A stretch of 17,812 nucleotides of DNA from CAZUCU01 sp964589635 (GCA_964589635.1 CAZPRI010000013.1:1-17812); one strand, 5' to 3'; shown: positions 1 through 7,360, numbered from the stretch's first letter. The notes: generated from the letters alone by a model not told the origin. A program made the numbers and translations.

Positions 1-1
1 A

Positions 2-742
2 ATTAACGAGTTTTTGCCTATCTTATTAACAGGACACCTTGTTATATTCAGGGATATTTTAGGTATAAATGTAGAGAATGGACTAGCTTTTGATGCTGTC
101 CTACAGTTGGCCACGGTATTGTCTGTATTGGTCTATTTTAGGAAGGATATTGTTGGGCTTATCAAGGCTTCAGTTGACACAACAAAAAAAGAGGAAAGAA
201 GACTACTAAAATTCCTAATTGTTGGTACTGTACCAGCTGTTTTATTGGGGCTATTTTTTCAAGACACTATTGAACAGTATTTTAGAAGTACACTTACAGT
301 TTCAATATTTCTAATACTTGGAGCCCTTGTTATGTTTTTCTCAGAAAAATTTTTACAAGAAAAAGATTTAACTACAAAAAAATCAATTATAATTGGTTTG
401 TTTCAATCTCTCGCACTTTTACCTGGAATGTCACGAGCAGGTATGACAATTTCTGGAGGGTACTTCCTTGGGCTTAAAAAAGATTTAGCAATTAGATTTT
501 CATTTTTACTTTCTATTCCAATTATCGGTGGATCAGGATTGTATAAACTTTTGGAGATAGTAGGGGATAAAGAATTATTTTCAACAGTTTGGCCGCAACT
601 TCTAGTGGGTTCAATTTCAGCATTTATTTTTGGAATAATTTCAATCGGCTTTCTTATAAAGTTCTTGAGAACACATAGTTTCAAAGGTTTTGTGGTTTAT
701 AGGATACTTTTGGCTCTATTTTTAATGTTGTTTTTGATTTAA
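2..742 (+). CDS. uppP: Undecaprenyl-diphosphatase UppP/BacA, 5'-truncated by window edge
   Basis: This is an integral membrane phosphatase that turns undecaprenyl diphosphate into the monophosphate carrier used for peptidoglycan and other envelope polymers. The frame is open from base 2, so the true start lies upstream of the window and about 15-20 N-terminal residues are missing. The TTG at 14 is not a believable start because the conserved EFLP segment begins before it. Visible family marks are EFLP...TGHL at the left edge, PGMSRAGMTISGG about 140 residues further on, and six or so hydrophobic helices. One oddity stands out. The family normally reads EFLP-[IV]-S-[ST]-T-G-H, but here the two positions after Ile are Leu-Leu (TTA TTA, bases 23-28), so the functionally important serine is absent. 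No clear hairpin terminator follows; the next gene is convergent, 48 bp away. The family call is secure, but catalytic competence is uncertain. Confidence 0.88.
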   Translation: MNEFLPILLTGHLVIFRDILGINVENGLAFDAVLQLATVLSVLVYFRKDIVGLIKASVDTTKKEERRLLKFLIVGTVPAVLLGLFFQDTIEQYFRSTLTVSIFLILGALVMFFSEKFLQEKDLTTKKSIIIGLFQSLALLPGMSRAGMTISGGYFLGLKKDLAIRFSFLLSIPIIGGSGLYKLLEIVGDKELFSTVWPQLLVGSISAFIFGIISIGFLIKFLRTHSFKGFVVYRILLALFLMLFLI

Positions 743-790
743 AACCAAGGACACACGTTTTCATTAAAAATTATGAAACTAGGGATTTTC

Positions 791-1366
791 CTAAAATAAT
801 GTCTGAGGTGTGAATTCTTTTTCTTCTTTTTTCTCCCAGGCACTTGTGTCTACAGGGAATTCTTCAGTCATTCCATCTTTTATAAATTTCAATGAACCAT
901 TTTTAATTGCATAGTCGTAAATTTTTCTTGTAACATTCACATCTTGTCTACAATATTCAATAACTTCGTCTATTTTTCCTTGTCTCCACCAGATAATAGA
1001 TTGCAAACCGTCTGCTGATTTTGCTTCACCAAGAGATCCTTGTGCAACATAATCGAGTTTAATTCTTCGTCCTGCAGTTTTTTTAAGTTCGGCCATAAGA
1101 TCAACACTTTTTATTTTAGTTAAGTCTCCATCGTAATACTTATTCAGAAGAGGAATATCAAAATGATCACTGTTCCATCCAACTAGTGAGTCTGCTTTTT
1201 CTATTATTGGCCAAAGCTTAGACAAATCTTCTTGAAGATATGAGGTTATTTCTCCTGTTTCAGAATCGTGAATACATATAACTGCTAAGTCAAGATCAGC
1301 TGCATTTGGAGAGGCGACTTCATCAAAAGTGTTACTTGTTTCAATATCGAATGTAATTACACGCAT
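791..1366 (-). CDS. DEDD-family 3'-5' exonuclease (RNase H-like fold, PolB-exonuclease-like)
   Basis: A 191-residue protein with the three exonuclease motifs of the DEDDy class: Exo I TFDIET (D7, E9), Exo II GWNSDHFDIPLL (residues 63-74), and Exo III YCRQD (Y138, D142). It is the length of a free-standing proofreading-like nuclease with no polymerase domain. The substrate cannot be read from the sequence; processing of single-stranded DNA or RNA ends is the family expectation. I chose ATG 1366 over the in-frame ATG at 1384 for two reasons. The protein then begins MRVITFDIET, as relatives do, and an extended -10 (TGT-TAAAAT, 1375-1383) ends 8 nt before it, matching the leaderless pattern of the window. 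The gene lies 69 bp downstream of hisS on the same strand with no terminator between, so it may also be read through from hisS. Confidence 0.8.
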   Translation of the reverse strand: MRVITFDIETSNTFDEVASPNAADLDLAVICIHDSETGEITSYLQEDLSKLWPIIEKADSLVGWNSDHFDIPLLNKYYDGDLTKIKSVDLMAELKKTAGRRIKLDYVAQGSLGEAKSADGLQSIIWWRQGKIDEVIEYCRQDVNVTRKIYDYAIKNGSLKFIKDGMTEEFPVDTSAWEKKEEKEFTPQTLF

Positions 1367-1374
1367 GGTTGAAA

Positions 1375-1383
1375 ATTTTAACA
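1375..1383 (-). promoter_or_regulatory. Extended -10 promoter of the exonuclease gene
   Basis: On the minus strand TGT-TAAAAT ends 8 nt before ATG 1366, so the predicted transcript starts at or next to the start codon. No good -35 is seen. A second -10-like TATACT at 1408-1413 could give a longer leader and would instead fit the start at 1384. Confidence 0.5.
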
Positions 1384-1435
1384 TAAATCTATCCCCATCT
1401 CTACTGGAGTATAATGTCTTAAATTCAGGAAAACA

Positions 1436-2665
1436 TTAACCTAAGACACTCTTCAAAACAAACTCCGCCACCTTTTCAATCTTTAACTTTTTTTCCTTTC
1501 TTGTTTCAAGATTTTTTACTACAACTTTTTTAGTTGTAACCTCATTTTCACCAATACATACAATAAAAGGTGATTTTAATTTAATGGCCTTTTTAATTTG
1601 GTCTCCAACTTTTTTACCCGTTATGTCGACAACAATATGTAAACCTTCTTCTCTCCAGACTTTGGCTATTATGTTTGCTGCTCGTATGAAAGGCTCATCA
1701 AGAACACAAATATAGAGATCTACTGGGGCTTGAAATTCAGGAACAAGGTCATATGTTTCAAGAACATCTCGTAATGTTACATCTCCCATTCCAAAACCAA
1801 CTGCTGGAACTTTTTCATTTGAAAACATTGATATTAAGTCATCATATCGTCCACCTCCAAAAATTGATCTATTGTTTTCTTTTCCTGTGTCAAAGACTTC
1901 AAAAATTATTCCTGTGTAATAATCGAAACCTCGAACCATTTCAGGAGCAAATTCAATATTTTCAATTCCAAGTGATTTTAATTCATTCATTATGAATGTA
2001 ATTTTTTCGTTGGGTTCTGGTTTCCATACAAAATCTCTTCCTATAATTTCGCTCGCTAATTCATCAAAATTATTTATTTTGTTCTTTTTGTCTAATAGTT
2101 TTGTTATCTTTTTTGCTTGTTTTTCATCCAGACCCATTTCAGAAAGAGTGTCATTTATTAGGTCTCTGTCATTAATTTTTATAACAAATTTATCATCAGT
2201 AAGTCTAAATGATTTAAGTAGTGCAGATGCGATACTGATAACTTCAACATCAGCGTTTTTATTATCTACACCAAATAAGTCAACATTAAGTTGCCAGTGT
2301 TCCCTGAGCCTTCCTTTTTGAGGCCTTTCATATCGAAAGAGATTGGGCATAGAAAACCATCTGATTGGGAATGATAGTTCTTTTTGCTTATGTGCAATCA
2401 TTCGAGCAACAATTGGTGTCATTTCTGGACGCAGAGAAACCTCACGATCTCCCTTGTCTGTAAAGGTGTATGTTTGTTCATTAACAATTTCTTCTCCCGA
2501 TTTTTGTTTAAAAATTTCAGCATTTTCTAAAACACTGGAATCATATTGCTCATAACCAAAACTTTGTAATGTATCCTTCCAGACATCAAAAATATATTCT
2601 TGAATTTTATAATCGTCAGGATAAAAATCCCTTACCCCTTTGTATGCATCAGTTGAAATCTTCAT
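1436..2665 (-). CDS. hisS: Histidyl-tRNA synthetase
   Basis: This class II aminoacyl-tRNA synthetase charges tRNA-His in the cytoplasm. Its 409 residues fit the family. The N-terminus has the KGVRDFYPDDY start (residues 9-19). SLRPEMTPIVARM (77-89) and FRYERPQKGRLREHWQ (110-125) form the motif 2 region. The histidine-specific EMVRGFDYYTG (242-252) carries the conserved arginine, and FGGGRYDDL (269-277) plus AVGFGMGD (288-295) form motif 3. The anticodon-binding domain begins near residue 313. Small departures from the common bacterial text are LRPEMT for LRPEGT and REHWQ for REF[HW]Q. The start at 2665 is fixed by TGC-TATAAT ending 6 nt upstream, which implies a leaderless mRNA. It is divergent from the 2701 gene, and only 35 bp hold both promoters. 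Confidence 0.96.
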   Translation of the reverse strand: MKISTDAYKGVRDFYPDDYKIQEYIFDVWKDTLQSFGYEQYDSSVLENAEIFKQKSGEEIVNEQTYTFTDKGDREVSLRPEMTPIVARMIAHKQKELSFPIRWFSMPNLFRYERPQKGRLREHWQLNVDLFGVDNKNADVEVISIASALLKSFRLTDDKFVIKINDRDLINDTLSEMGLDEKQAKKITKLLDKKNKINNFDELASEIIGRDFVWKPEPNEKITFIMNELKSLGIENIEFAPEMVRGFDYYTGIIFEVFDTGKENNRSIFGGGRYDDLISMFSNEKVPAVGFGMGDVTLRDVLETYDLVPEFQAPVDLYICVLDEPFIRAANIIAKVWREEGLHIVVDITGKKVGDQIKKAIKLKSPFIVCIGENEVTTKKVVVKNLETRKEKKLKIEKVAEFVLKSVLG

Positions 2666-2671
2666 AGTTCT

Positions 2672-2680
2672 ATTATAGCA
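2672..2680 (-). promoter_or_regulatory. hisS extended -10 promoter
   Basis: TGC-TATAAT on the minus strand, a perfect extended -10, with 6 nt between the box and ATG 2665. This places the expected transcription start on the A of the start codon. Confidence 0.75.
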
Positions 2681-2683
2681 ATT

Positions 2684-2692
2684 TGTTATAAT
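2684..2692 (+). promoter_or_regulatory. Extended -10 promoter of the 2701 membrane-protein gene
   Basis: TGT-TATAAT with 8 nt to ATG 2701. It sits back to back with the hisS -10, so the two polymerases would compete within 35 bp. Confidence 0.7.
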
Positions 2693-2700
2693 TTTGATAT

Positions 2701-2922
2701 ATGGAAATATTTATATCTGCAAATCTTCTTTGGGTGCTTTTTGTTATATTAATTTCCGCACTAATATTTTTTGGTGTTATTTTCAATTATCATTGGAATC
2801 ACTACGGAATAAATGAGTCAGAAAGAAAAGTGGCTAAGGTTATTTATTATTTTGTTTCTGCATTAATCCTGTTTGCCATAGTATTTTTTATTGGTTTATA
2901 CGAATTTGAAAATGTCATTTAA
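2701..2922 (+). CDS. Small two-helix membrane protein of unknown function
   Basis: A 73-residue protein with two hydrophobic helices (about residues 7-29 and 47-68) joined by a polar loop containing HWNHYGINESERK. I do not recognise a family. The start is set by a perfect extended -10 ending 8 nt before the ATG. Its last 11 bases overlap the start of the PH-domain gene at 2912, so the two are translated from one mRNA and are probably coupled. This suggests a joint membrane role. Function is unknown. Confidence 0.75.
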   Translation: MEIFISANLLWVLFVILISALIFFGVIFNYHWNHYGINESERKVAKVIYYFVSALILFAIVFFIGLYEFENVI

Positions 2923-3433
2923 TTTAGATAAAGATGAGAATGTTGTATATGAAGCCAGAAGAAACTGGTTTTATGTCTGGGCTAGATCAGTCACAGTATT
3001 TTTCTCTATACTAGTTCCAATCGTTTTATTCGCCATATTCAAATCTGTTGACTTCATAAAAATAGAAGGAAATTCAGATGCTTTATTTATGATTTTGATA
3101 TTGGTCTGGTTTTTTGTTGCTTGGAATATTATATTTATTTTTTGGACTAATCATTTTTTGGATATTCTTGTTATCACAAATAAGCACTTAATTGATATAG
3201 AGCAGAAAGGAATTTTTAGTAGGGAGGTTTCAGTAATTCAACTATCTAAGATTCAAGATATTACAACAGATGTAAACGGATTTATTCCGACAATAATGTC
3301 TTTTGGAGATCTTTCAATACAATCAGCAGGATCACATACAAGATTTGTCATTAAGGATTTGGATAATCCTGATTTTGTTAGATCAAAAATAAAACAAGCG
3401 ATTTCAGGAGAGGTTCCGGTTGATAAGCAATAG
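2912..3433 (+). CDS. Membrane protein with bacterial PH domain (bPH2/YdbT-like)
   Basis: A 173-residue protein. Two transmembrane helices (about 22-44 and 55-80) are followed by a cytoplasmic bacterial pleckstrin-homology-like domain (about 85-165). The typical pattern is visible: LVITNKHLIDIEQKG, then REVSVIQLSKIQDITT, then a glycine/serine-rich strand FGDLSIQSAG, then FVIKDLDNPDFVRSKI. Such proteins are common in Patescibacteria and the biochemical role is not established. I use ATG 2912 (MSFNLDKDE) and not the TTG at 2891, because it overlaps the upstream stop by 11 bp in the usual coupled arrangement and relatives begin close to this point. It has no promoter of its own and depends on the 2701 gene. 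Confidence 0.85.
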   Translation: MSFNLDKDENVVYEARRNWFYVWARSVTVFFSILVPIVLFAIFKSVDFIKIEGNSDALFMILILVWFFVAWNIIFIFWTNHFLDILVITNKHLIDIEQKGIFSREVSVIQLSKIQDITTDVNGFIPTIMSFGDLSIQSAGSHTRFVIKDLDNPDFVRSKIKQAISGEVPVDKQ

Positions 3434-3437
3434 CTCT

Positions 3438-3446
3438 TGTTATACT
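3438..3446 (+). promoter_or_regulatory. Extended -10 promoter of the 3453 gene
   Basis: TGT-TATACT with 6 nt to ATG 3453. It overlaps the end of the PH-domain gene. A weak -35-like TTGATA lies at 3420-3425. Confidence 0.65.
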
Positions 3447-3452
3447 AGAGAC

Positions 3453-3617
3453 ATGAAAAATGTAGATAAAAATAAAGGTAATGTCTTGGTTACACTATTA
3501 ATTATTATATTTATACTCATGTCTATTTACATGATTATTGAATATACAAAAAATAAACAGTCTGACAGGGGTGATGTTGATATGAGAGTTGATACTGGTA
3601 GAATTTTAAGTGAGTAA
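3453..3617 (+). CDS. 54-residue single-pass membrane protein, unknown
   Basis: The protein begins MKNVDKNKGNVLVTLLIII. It has a short basic N-terminus, one hydrophobic helix (about residues 10-31) and a charged tail ending RVDTGRILSE. The N-terminal K-G-N-V-L-V-T-L-L stretch resembles the hydrophobic start of type IV pilin-like proteins, but no prepilin peptidase site of the usual G-F-[ST]-L-[IV]-E form is present, so I do not call it a pilin. The start at 3453 follows the -10 spacing; the in-frame ATG at 3420 lies inside the upstream gene. A strong terminator follows immediately, so this is a stand-alone unit. Confidence 0.65.
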   Translation: MKNVDKNKGNVLVTLLIIIFILMSIYMIIEYTKNKQSDRGDVDMRVDTGRILSE

Positions 3618-3622
3618 TTATG

Positions 3623-3652
3623 AAAAAAAGCGGCCGAAGGCCTCTTTTTTTT
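3623..3652 (+). terminator. Rho-independent terminator after the 3453 gene
   Basis: A short GGCC-GAA-GGCC hairpin flanked by A7-G and C-T8 tracts that extend the stem. It ends in eight T on the plus strand and would also work on the minus strand. Confidence 0.8.
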
Positions 3653-3673
3653 GGTTCAAATAAATATTTATTG

Positions 3674-3679
3674 TAGTAT
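3674..3679 (+). promoter_or_regulatory. mscS -10 element
   Basis: TAGTAT with 8 nt to ATG 3688, directly downstream of the preceding terminator. No clear -35. Confidence 0.5.
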
Positions 3680-3687
3680 GTGTTTAT

Positions 3688-4533
3688 ATGGATTTAAATA
3701 ATATATGGAACTCAGTTATCACATGGGGGATAAATAATGGATTAAAAATAATTGTAATTTTAGTAGGTGCTTATGTTGCACACTTAATTTTGAAGAGGCT
3801 TGTGGAAAAAGCTGTTAAAAGATTAGTCGTGGCACGAGCCAGTGAAGATGAAACAGCTGAGCAAAAAAGAGAAGATACTCTTATAAAAATTATTCATGGG
3901 ACAGTTCATGTTGTTTTGATTGTTGTGACAGTACTTATGATTCTTTCAGAATTTGGTGTTGATATCGCACCATTGATTGCAGGAGCAGGGGTTATTGGAA
4001 TTGCAGTTGGTTTTGGTGGACAATATTTAGTTCGAGATATTATTACAGGATTATTTATTATTCTTGAAAATCAATATAGGGTTGGAGATGCTATAGAGAT
4101 TTCGGGGACTGCCGGAAAGGTTGAAGATATAACACTTCGAAAAACAGTCTTACGAGATTTAGATGGAATTGTGCACCATATTCCAAACGGGGAAATTGCA
4201 ATGGTTTCAAACATGACTCAAGGAATATCACGAATTAACCTAAATATTGGGGTTGGTTATGAAACTGATATTAATAGATTACGAGAAATTATTGATACGG
4301 TAGGGGAAGAATTATTTGAGGATAAAGAATTTGGACAAGGTATGCTAGAGGCTCCAAAATTCCTGAGAGTAGATGATTTAGGAGATTCATCCGTTATTGT
4401 AAAAATTATTGGAGAAGTTCGACCAGGCATGCAGTGGTCGGTATCTGGTGAATTACGAAAAAGAATTCTTGAAACATTACGAAAAGAGAAGATTGATATT
4501 CCTTTCCCTCAGATGGTTGTACATAAAAAGTAG
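3688..4533 (+). CDS. mscS: Small-conductance mechanosensitive channel, MscS family
   Basis: This protein is a membrane channel that opens under tension and releases solutes during osmotic downshift; it works as a homoheptamer. Its 281 residues match the minimal MscS architecture. There are three helices (about 19-36, 66-87, 92-125), the last being the glycine/alanine-rich pore helix (IAGAGVIGIAVGFGGQYLVRD). It is followed by the beta domain with the ENQYRVGDAIEI and HHIPNG signatures and an alpha/beta C-terminal domain. A basic, charged stretch (RASEDETAEQKRED) separates helices 1 and 2. It is transcribed alone: its own -10 box is at 3674 and a hairpin terminator follows. A single copy would be the cell's main osmotic safety valve (inference). 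Confidence 0.93.
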   Translation: MDLNNIWNSVITWGINNGLKIIVILVGAYVAHLILKRLVEKAVKRLVVARASEDETAEQKREDTLIKIIHGTVHVVLIVVTVLMILSEFGVDIAPLIAGAGVIGIAVGFGGQYLVRDIITGLFIILENQYRVGDAIEISGTAGKVEDITLRKTVLRDLDGIVHHIPNGEIAMVSNMTQGISRINLNIGVGYETDINRLREIIDTVGEELFEDKEFGQGMLEAPKFLRVDDLGDSSVIVKIIGEVRPGMQWSVSGELRKRILETLRKEKIDIPFPQMVVHKK

Positions 4534-4557
4534 TTCGAATAAATATCTACGAATAAT

Positions 4558-4618
4558 AAAAATACCTTCCTGCGGAACTCGTTTCACTCAAACAGTCCTC
4601 GGAAGGTATTTTTATTTT
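4558..4618 (+). terminator. mscS terminator, long-loop hairpin
   Basis: AAAAATACCTTCC pairs with GGAAGGTATTTTT across a loop of 30 nt that itself contains a GTTT/AAAC inner stem. A T-rich tail follows. Confidence 0.8.
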
Positions 4619-4652
4619 CTTCGATATTCAGTTCTCATGAGGAGTGGAAAAG

Positions 4653-4679
4653 AGGCGGGCCGAAAGCGCGCCTATTTTT
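4653..4679. terminator. Bidirectional terminator between mscS and the LOG gene
   Basis: AGGCG-G-GC, loop CGAAA, GC-G-CGCCT, with one G-G mismatch. ATTTTT follows on the plus strand and TCTTTT on the minus strand. It most likely ends the minus-strand LOG gene, since mscS already has its own terminator. Confidence 0.7.
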
Positions 4680-4700
4680 CTATATGTAACATTATATAAT

Positions 4701-5375
4701 CTAACTCATTCTCTTTGGTGCATTTTTTATTATCTCAACCGCTTCATCAATATCATCTGTAATTGTAATTAAATCTAAATCTTTTGCATGTATTTTTTCT
4801 CCCTCCAAAAGATTATCCTTCAAGTAATCCATAAATTTATTCCAATATTCTGAACCAAATAGAATAACGGGAGTTTTTTCTACTTTATTTGTTTGAATGA
4901 GTGTTAGTATTTCAAAAAGTTCATCATATGTTCCAAATCCTCCTGGAAAATAGACAAATGCTTCTGCAGAAAAAGTAAGTGATACCTTCCGTGAAAAGAA
5001 ATAATGAAAACCAAGATGATCAGTCATATATTTATTTGTAACCTGTTCCTCTGGTAAATTAATTGTAAAACCTATAGATTGCCCATCGTTTTCATAGGCA
5101 CCTCTGTTTGCAGCTTCCATAATTCCAGGACCACCTCCTGTCACAACTGCATAATGTAAATCCTTCGCTATTTTTCCGGCTAATTCTCTACATTTTATAT
5201 AATCTGGATCATCCTCTGAGGTTCTCGCAGAACCAAAAAAAGTAACTGAGTTTGCACAATTTTTTATAAAATCAAAACCCTTAGTAAATTCATCCTGTAT
5301 TCTACCAACCCTTTCTTCTGTCTCCTTATTAATTTCCTTCAGTGTTAATGGTTTGTCTACATATATTTTATTCAT
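4701..5375 (-). CDS. LOG-family protein (TIGR00730), nucleotide 5'-monophosphate phosphoribohydrolase
   Basis: A 224-residue Rossmann-like protein of the 'lysine decarboxylase-like' LOG family. Despite the old name, members cleave the base from nucleoside 5'-monophosphates. The diagnostic motifs are present: VVTGGGPGIMEAANRGA (77-93), the SRK of FFSRKVSL (126-133) and PGGFGTYDE (144-152), which holds the catalytic Arg/Glu pair region. The N-terminal 40 residues (rich in K and E, IQDEFTKGFDFI) form the extension seen in many bacterial members. The cellular substrate is unknown; nucleotide salvage is the reasonable guess in a streamlined genome. The start at 5375 is supported by TGC-TATAAT 6 nt upstream. 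Confidence 0.9.
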   Translation of the reverse strand: MNKIYVDKPLTLKEINKETEERVGRIQDEFTKGFDFIKNCANSVTFFGSARTSEDDPDYIKCRELAGKIAKDLHYAVVTGGGPGIMEAANRGAYENDGQSIGFTINLPEEQVTNKYMTDHLGFHYFFSRKVSLTFSAEAFVYFPGGFGTYDELFEILTLIQTNKVEKTPVILFGSEYWNKFMDYLKDNLLEGEKIHAKDLDLITITDDIDEAVEIIKNAPKRMS

Positions 5376-5381
5376 AAAAAT

Positions 5382-5390
5382 ATTATAGCA
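5382..5390 (-). promoter_or_regulatory. LOG gene extended -10 promoter
   Basis: TGC-TATAAT on the minus strand, identical to the hisS core, with 6 nt to ATG 5375. Predicted leaderless. Confidence 0.75.
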
Positions 5391-5452
5391 AATAAAAAAT
5401 AGGAACCAGATTCGAGGCTTTATAAAAAGTGTACTTTAATTCAAAAACCACC

Positions 5453-5532
5453 GTCATCCCCGCGGAGGCGGGGGACCAGTCCTTAAAAAAATAAAAAATA
5501 AAGGACTAGGTTCCTGTCTGCACAGGAATGAC
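5453..5532. repeat. 80-bp inverted-repeat element (dispersed palindrome family)
   Basis: Two 32-bp arms (5453-5484 and 5501-5532) form an imperfect inverted repeat with about 22 of 32 positions matching. The outer ends are GTCAT...ATGAC and the inner ends are AGTCCTT/AAGGACT, around an AT-only centre. Each arm also folds by itself (CCCCGC-GGAG-GCGGGG in the left arm). GC content is far above the surroundings. The element is flanked by a 13-bp direct repeat, AGGCTTTATAAAA, at 5415-5427 and 5573-5585. Related modules lie at 10114, 10280, 11844 and 15093. Confidence 0.8.
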
Positions 5533-5598
5533 GACCTTTAGTTATCTACCATATTCATGGAATCTGAGACCTAGGCTTTATAAAATACTTATTTAAGG

Positions 5599-5604
5599 TA
5601 TATT
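5599..5604 (+). promoter_or_regulatory. tgt -10 element
   Basis: TATATT with 9 nt to ATG 5614. No good -35. The spacing fits the leaderless pattern. Confidence 0.5.
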
Positions 5605-5613
5605 TAAGGCCTT

Positions 5614-6861
5614 ATGAAAAATTTCAGTTTTGAAATAATAAAAAAAGATAAGGGTTTAATGCGTGCAGGAATAATTAAAACACCAAACGGGGAAATTAGG
5701 ACTCCTGCCTATATTCCTGTTGGAACAAAAGCAACAGTGAAATCAATCACAAATGATCAGTTGGACAGCCTTGGAGCTCAAGCAATGCTTGCAAACACAT
5801 ATCATTTATATCTTGAACCTGGAGATTGTTTGATTCAGAGAGCGGGTGGCCTTCATGGTTTTATGAATTACCATAATCCAATAATTACTGATTCGGGAGG
5901 ATTTCAGGTTTTTTCACTTGGTGCGGCCTATGGATCAGGGATATCAAAAATAATAAAGGGACAAGAGGATGAATTACAGCTTCCAACAACAAGAGAAGAA
6001 AAGGAAAAAGGTTTTGGAAAAGCAAAAATTGATGAGGCTGGAGTTATGTTTCGTTCTCATATAGACGGAAGTGCTCACTATTTTACTCCAGAAAAATCAA
6101 TCGAGATTCAGCATAATTTGGGCGCGGATATTATTTTTGCTTTTGATGAGTGTACTTCGCCCACAGAATCAAAACATTACCAAAGGGAAGCATTAGACAG
6201 AACTCATCGATGGGCAAAAAAGTGTTTAGATTTTCATAAAGGTAGAACAAATGCCAAAAACCAAATGCTGTATGCAGTTGTTCAAGGTGGAAGGTATGAA
6301 GACCTTAGAAAGGAATCTGCTCAGAAACTATCAGAAATGGAAACCGTATCGGAGTACGGCTCAGGATTTGATGGTTTTGGAATTGGTGGAAGTTTTGATA
6401 AAGAAGATATGAGTAGCGCTGTGAGATGGACAAACGAAATTTTACCGGAAGACAAACCAAGACATTTACTTGGAATAGGGGAACCAGAGGATTTATTTAT
6501 GGGAGTAGAAAATGGTTGTGATACCTTTGATTGTGTCGCTGCAACTAGAATTGCTAGAAACGGGCAAGTGTATACAAAAGATGGAAAAATAAATTTAATG
6601 AATAAAAAGTTTGTTGAGGAATTTTCTCCAATTCAGAAAGGTTGTGCATGTTATACATGTAAAAATCATACAAGGGCATATTTAGCTCATCTTTTCAGAG
6701 GAAAAGAAATGTTAGGCGCCACCTTGGCTACAATTCATAATACTCATTTTATTGTTACTTTGGTTGGTGGAATGAGGAAGTCTATTTTGAATGATTCTTT
6801 TGAAGAATATAAAAAGGATTTCCTAAAAAAATATTCGAAATTAAATAGCCCCTCGCTATAG
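5614..6861 (+). CDS. tgt: tRNA-guanine(34) transglycosylase (queuosine biosynthesis)
   Basis: This enzyme exchanges guanine 34 in GUN-anticodon tRNAs for the queuosine precursor preQ1. Its 415 residues carry the complete active site: TDSGGFQVFSL with D93, GLHGFM (79-84), VVQGG (222-226), GFGIGGSF (254-261), the nucleophile D306 in FDCV, and the zinc ligands C344, C346, C349 and H375. Two differences from the common form are visible. An extra 25-30 residue charged insert (about 114-138, QEDELQLPTTREEKEKGFGK) precedes the EEGVxFRSH region. The segment after the nucleophile reads DCVAATR, where the family usually has DCVxPTR. No queuosine biosynthesis gene is in the window, so preQ1 may be salvaged. 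The stop codon lies inside the terminator hairpin. Confidence 0.96.
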   Translation: MKNFSFEIIKKDKGLMRAGIIKTPNGEIRTPAYIPVGTKATVKSITNDQLDSLGAQAMLANTYHLYLEPGDCLIQRAGGLHGFMNYHNPIITDSGGFQVFSLGAAYGSGISKIIKGQEDELQLPTTREEKEKGFGKAKIDEAGVMFRSHIDGSAHYFTPEKSIEIQHNLGADIIFAFDECTSPTESKHYQREALDRTHRWAKKCLDFHKGRTNAKNQMLYAVVQGGRYEDLRKESAQKLSEMETVSEYGSGFDGFGIGGSFDKEDMSSAVRWTNEILPEDKPRHLLGIGEPEDLFMGVENGCDTFDCVAATRIARNGQVYTKDGKINLMNKKFVEEFSPIQKGCACYTCKNHTRAYLAHLFRGKEMLGATLATIHNTHFIVTLVGGMRKSILNDSFEEYKKDFLKKYSKLNSPSL

Positions 6862-6870
6862 CGAGGGGCT
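6847..6870. terminator. Perfect palindromic hairpin at the tgt stop codon
   Basis: AGCCCCTCGC, loop TATA, GCGAGGGGCT: a perfect stem whose loop holds the TAG stop of tgt. Tails are weak on both strands (CAAAGTTATT / ATTTAATTT). It sits between convergent genes and probably serves both. Confidence 0.65.
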
Positions 6871-6878
6871 CAAAGTTA

Positions 6879-7304
6879 TTATTCAAAAAGATTTGCAAGA
6901 TCTCCTTCAGGATTTTCCCAATATGTACCTTTACTTGGATCAATAAGGTCTCGAAGAAAAATATTTAGTTTTCCGTAATCATGATCAGCCTTATACTTAA
7001 AAACTGACCTTTTTTTCCAGAATCGAATACTAGTAGTTTCAGCAATAATTGAGATACTACCAGTCGAAAAGTCGATAAGTGATTCACTTACAGAAAATGA
7101 GATGTCCCAATCATCTGTTACGGATAATCTCTCAATTTCAGTCCTTGGTGAAGGAATTACTAATGTACATGTTGTACCAGAATTTTCATCATTGGAGACA
7201 CAGAAGACAAAAGGATTGTCTTCTTTCGTGTCATATTTTCGTGTAATGATTGAAGATCCTATGCGCATCGGAAGAACGAGGAATATTGTAGGTATGTGCA
7301 TCAT
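6879..7304 (-). CDS. Hypothetical protein, 141 residues, beta-rich ORFan
   Basis: I do not recognise a family. The protein begins MMHIPTIFLVLPMRIGS. Its middle is rich in beta-forming, Ser/Thr-containing segments (TCTLVIPSPRTEIERL, DISFSVSESLIDFSTGSISIIAE), and the C-terminus is charged, ending NPEGDLANLFE. There is no clear signal peptide or transmembrane helix, although the first 12 residues are hydrophobic. It lies between the tgt palindrome and another terminator, so it is its own transcription unit. Among the minus-strand ORFans here, its promoter is the least clear. The overlapping plus-strand frame (7102-7314) is a shadow. Confidence 0.6.
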   Translation of the reverse strand: MMHIPTIFLVLPMRIGSSIITRKYDTKEDNPFVFCVSNDENSGTTCTLVIPSPRTEIERLSVTDDWDISFSVSESLIDFSTGSISIIAETTSIRFWKKRSVFKYKADHDYGKLNIFLRDLIDPSKGTYWENPEGDLANLFE

Positions 7305-7327
7305 GTTTATGTAATTTTCCGTTTATA

Positions 7328-7356
7328 AAACTAACCTTTAGACAGATGTAAGTCAA
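7328..7356 (-). promoter_or_regulatory. Weak promoter candidate of the 7304 gene
   Basis: -35 TTGACT (7351-7356), 17-bp spacer, -10 TAGTTT (7328-7333). This would give a leader of roughly 15-17 nt with a GGAAAA stretch, unlike most starts here. Confidence 0.35.
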
Positions 7357-7360
7357 ATAA

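Noticed and set aside
1408..1413. TATACT as the main promoter of the exonuclease with start at 1384
   Set aside because: Possible, but the protein start and the -10 at 1375-1383 both favour ATG 1366.
3453..3617. Type IV pilin-like call for the 54-residue protein
   Set aside because: The hydrophobic N-terminal helix is suggestive, but no prepilin peptidase cleavage motif or pilin length.
7102..7314. Plus-strand frame of 70 codons opposite the 7304 gene
   Set aside because: Only one strand can be coding; neither a -10 at the start nor a terminator was seen on the plus strand.
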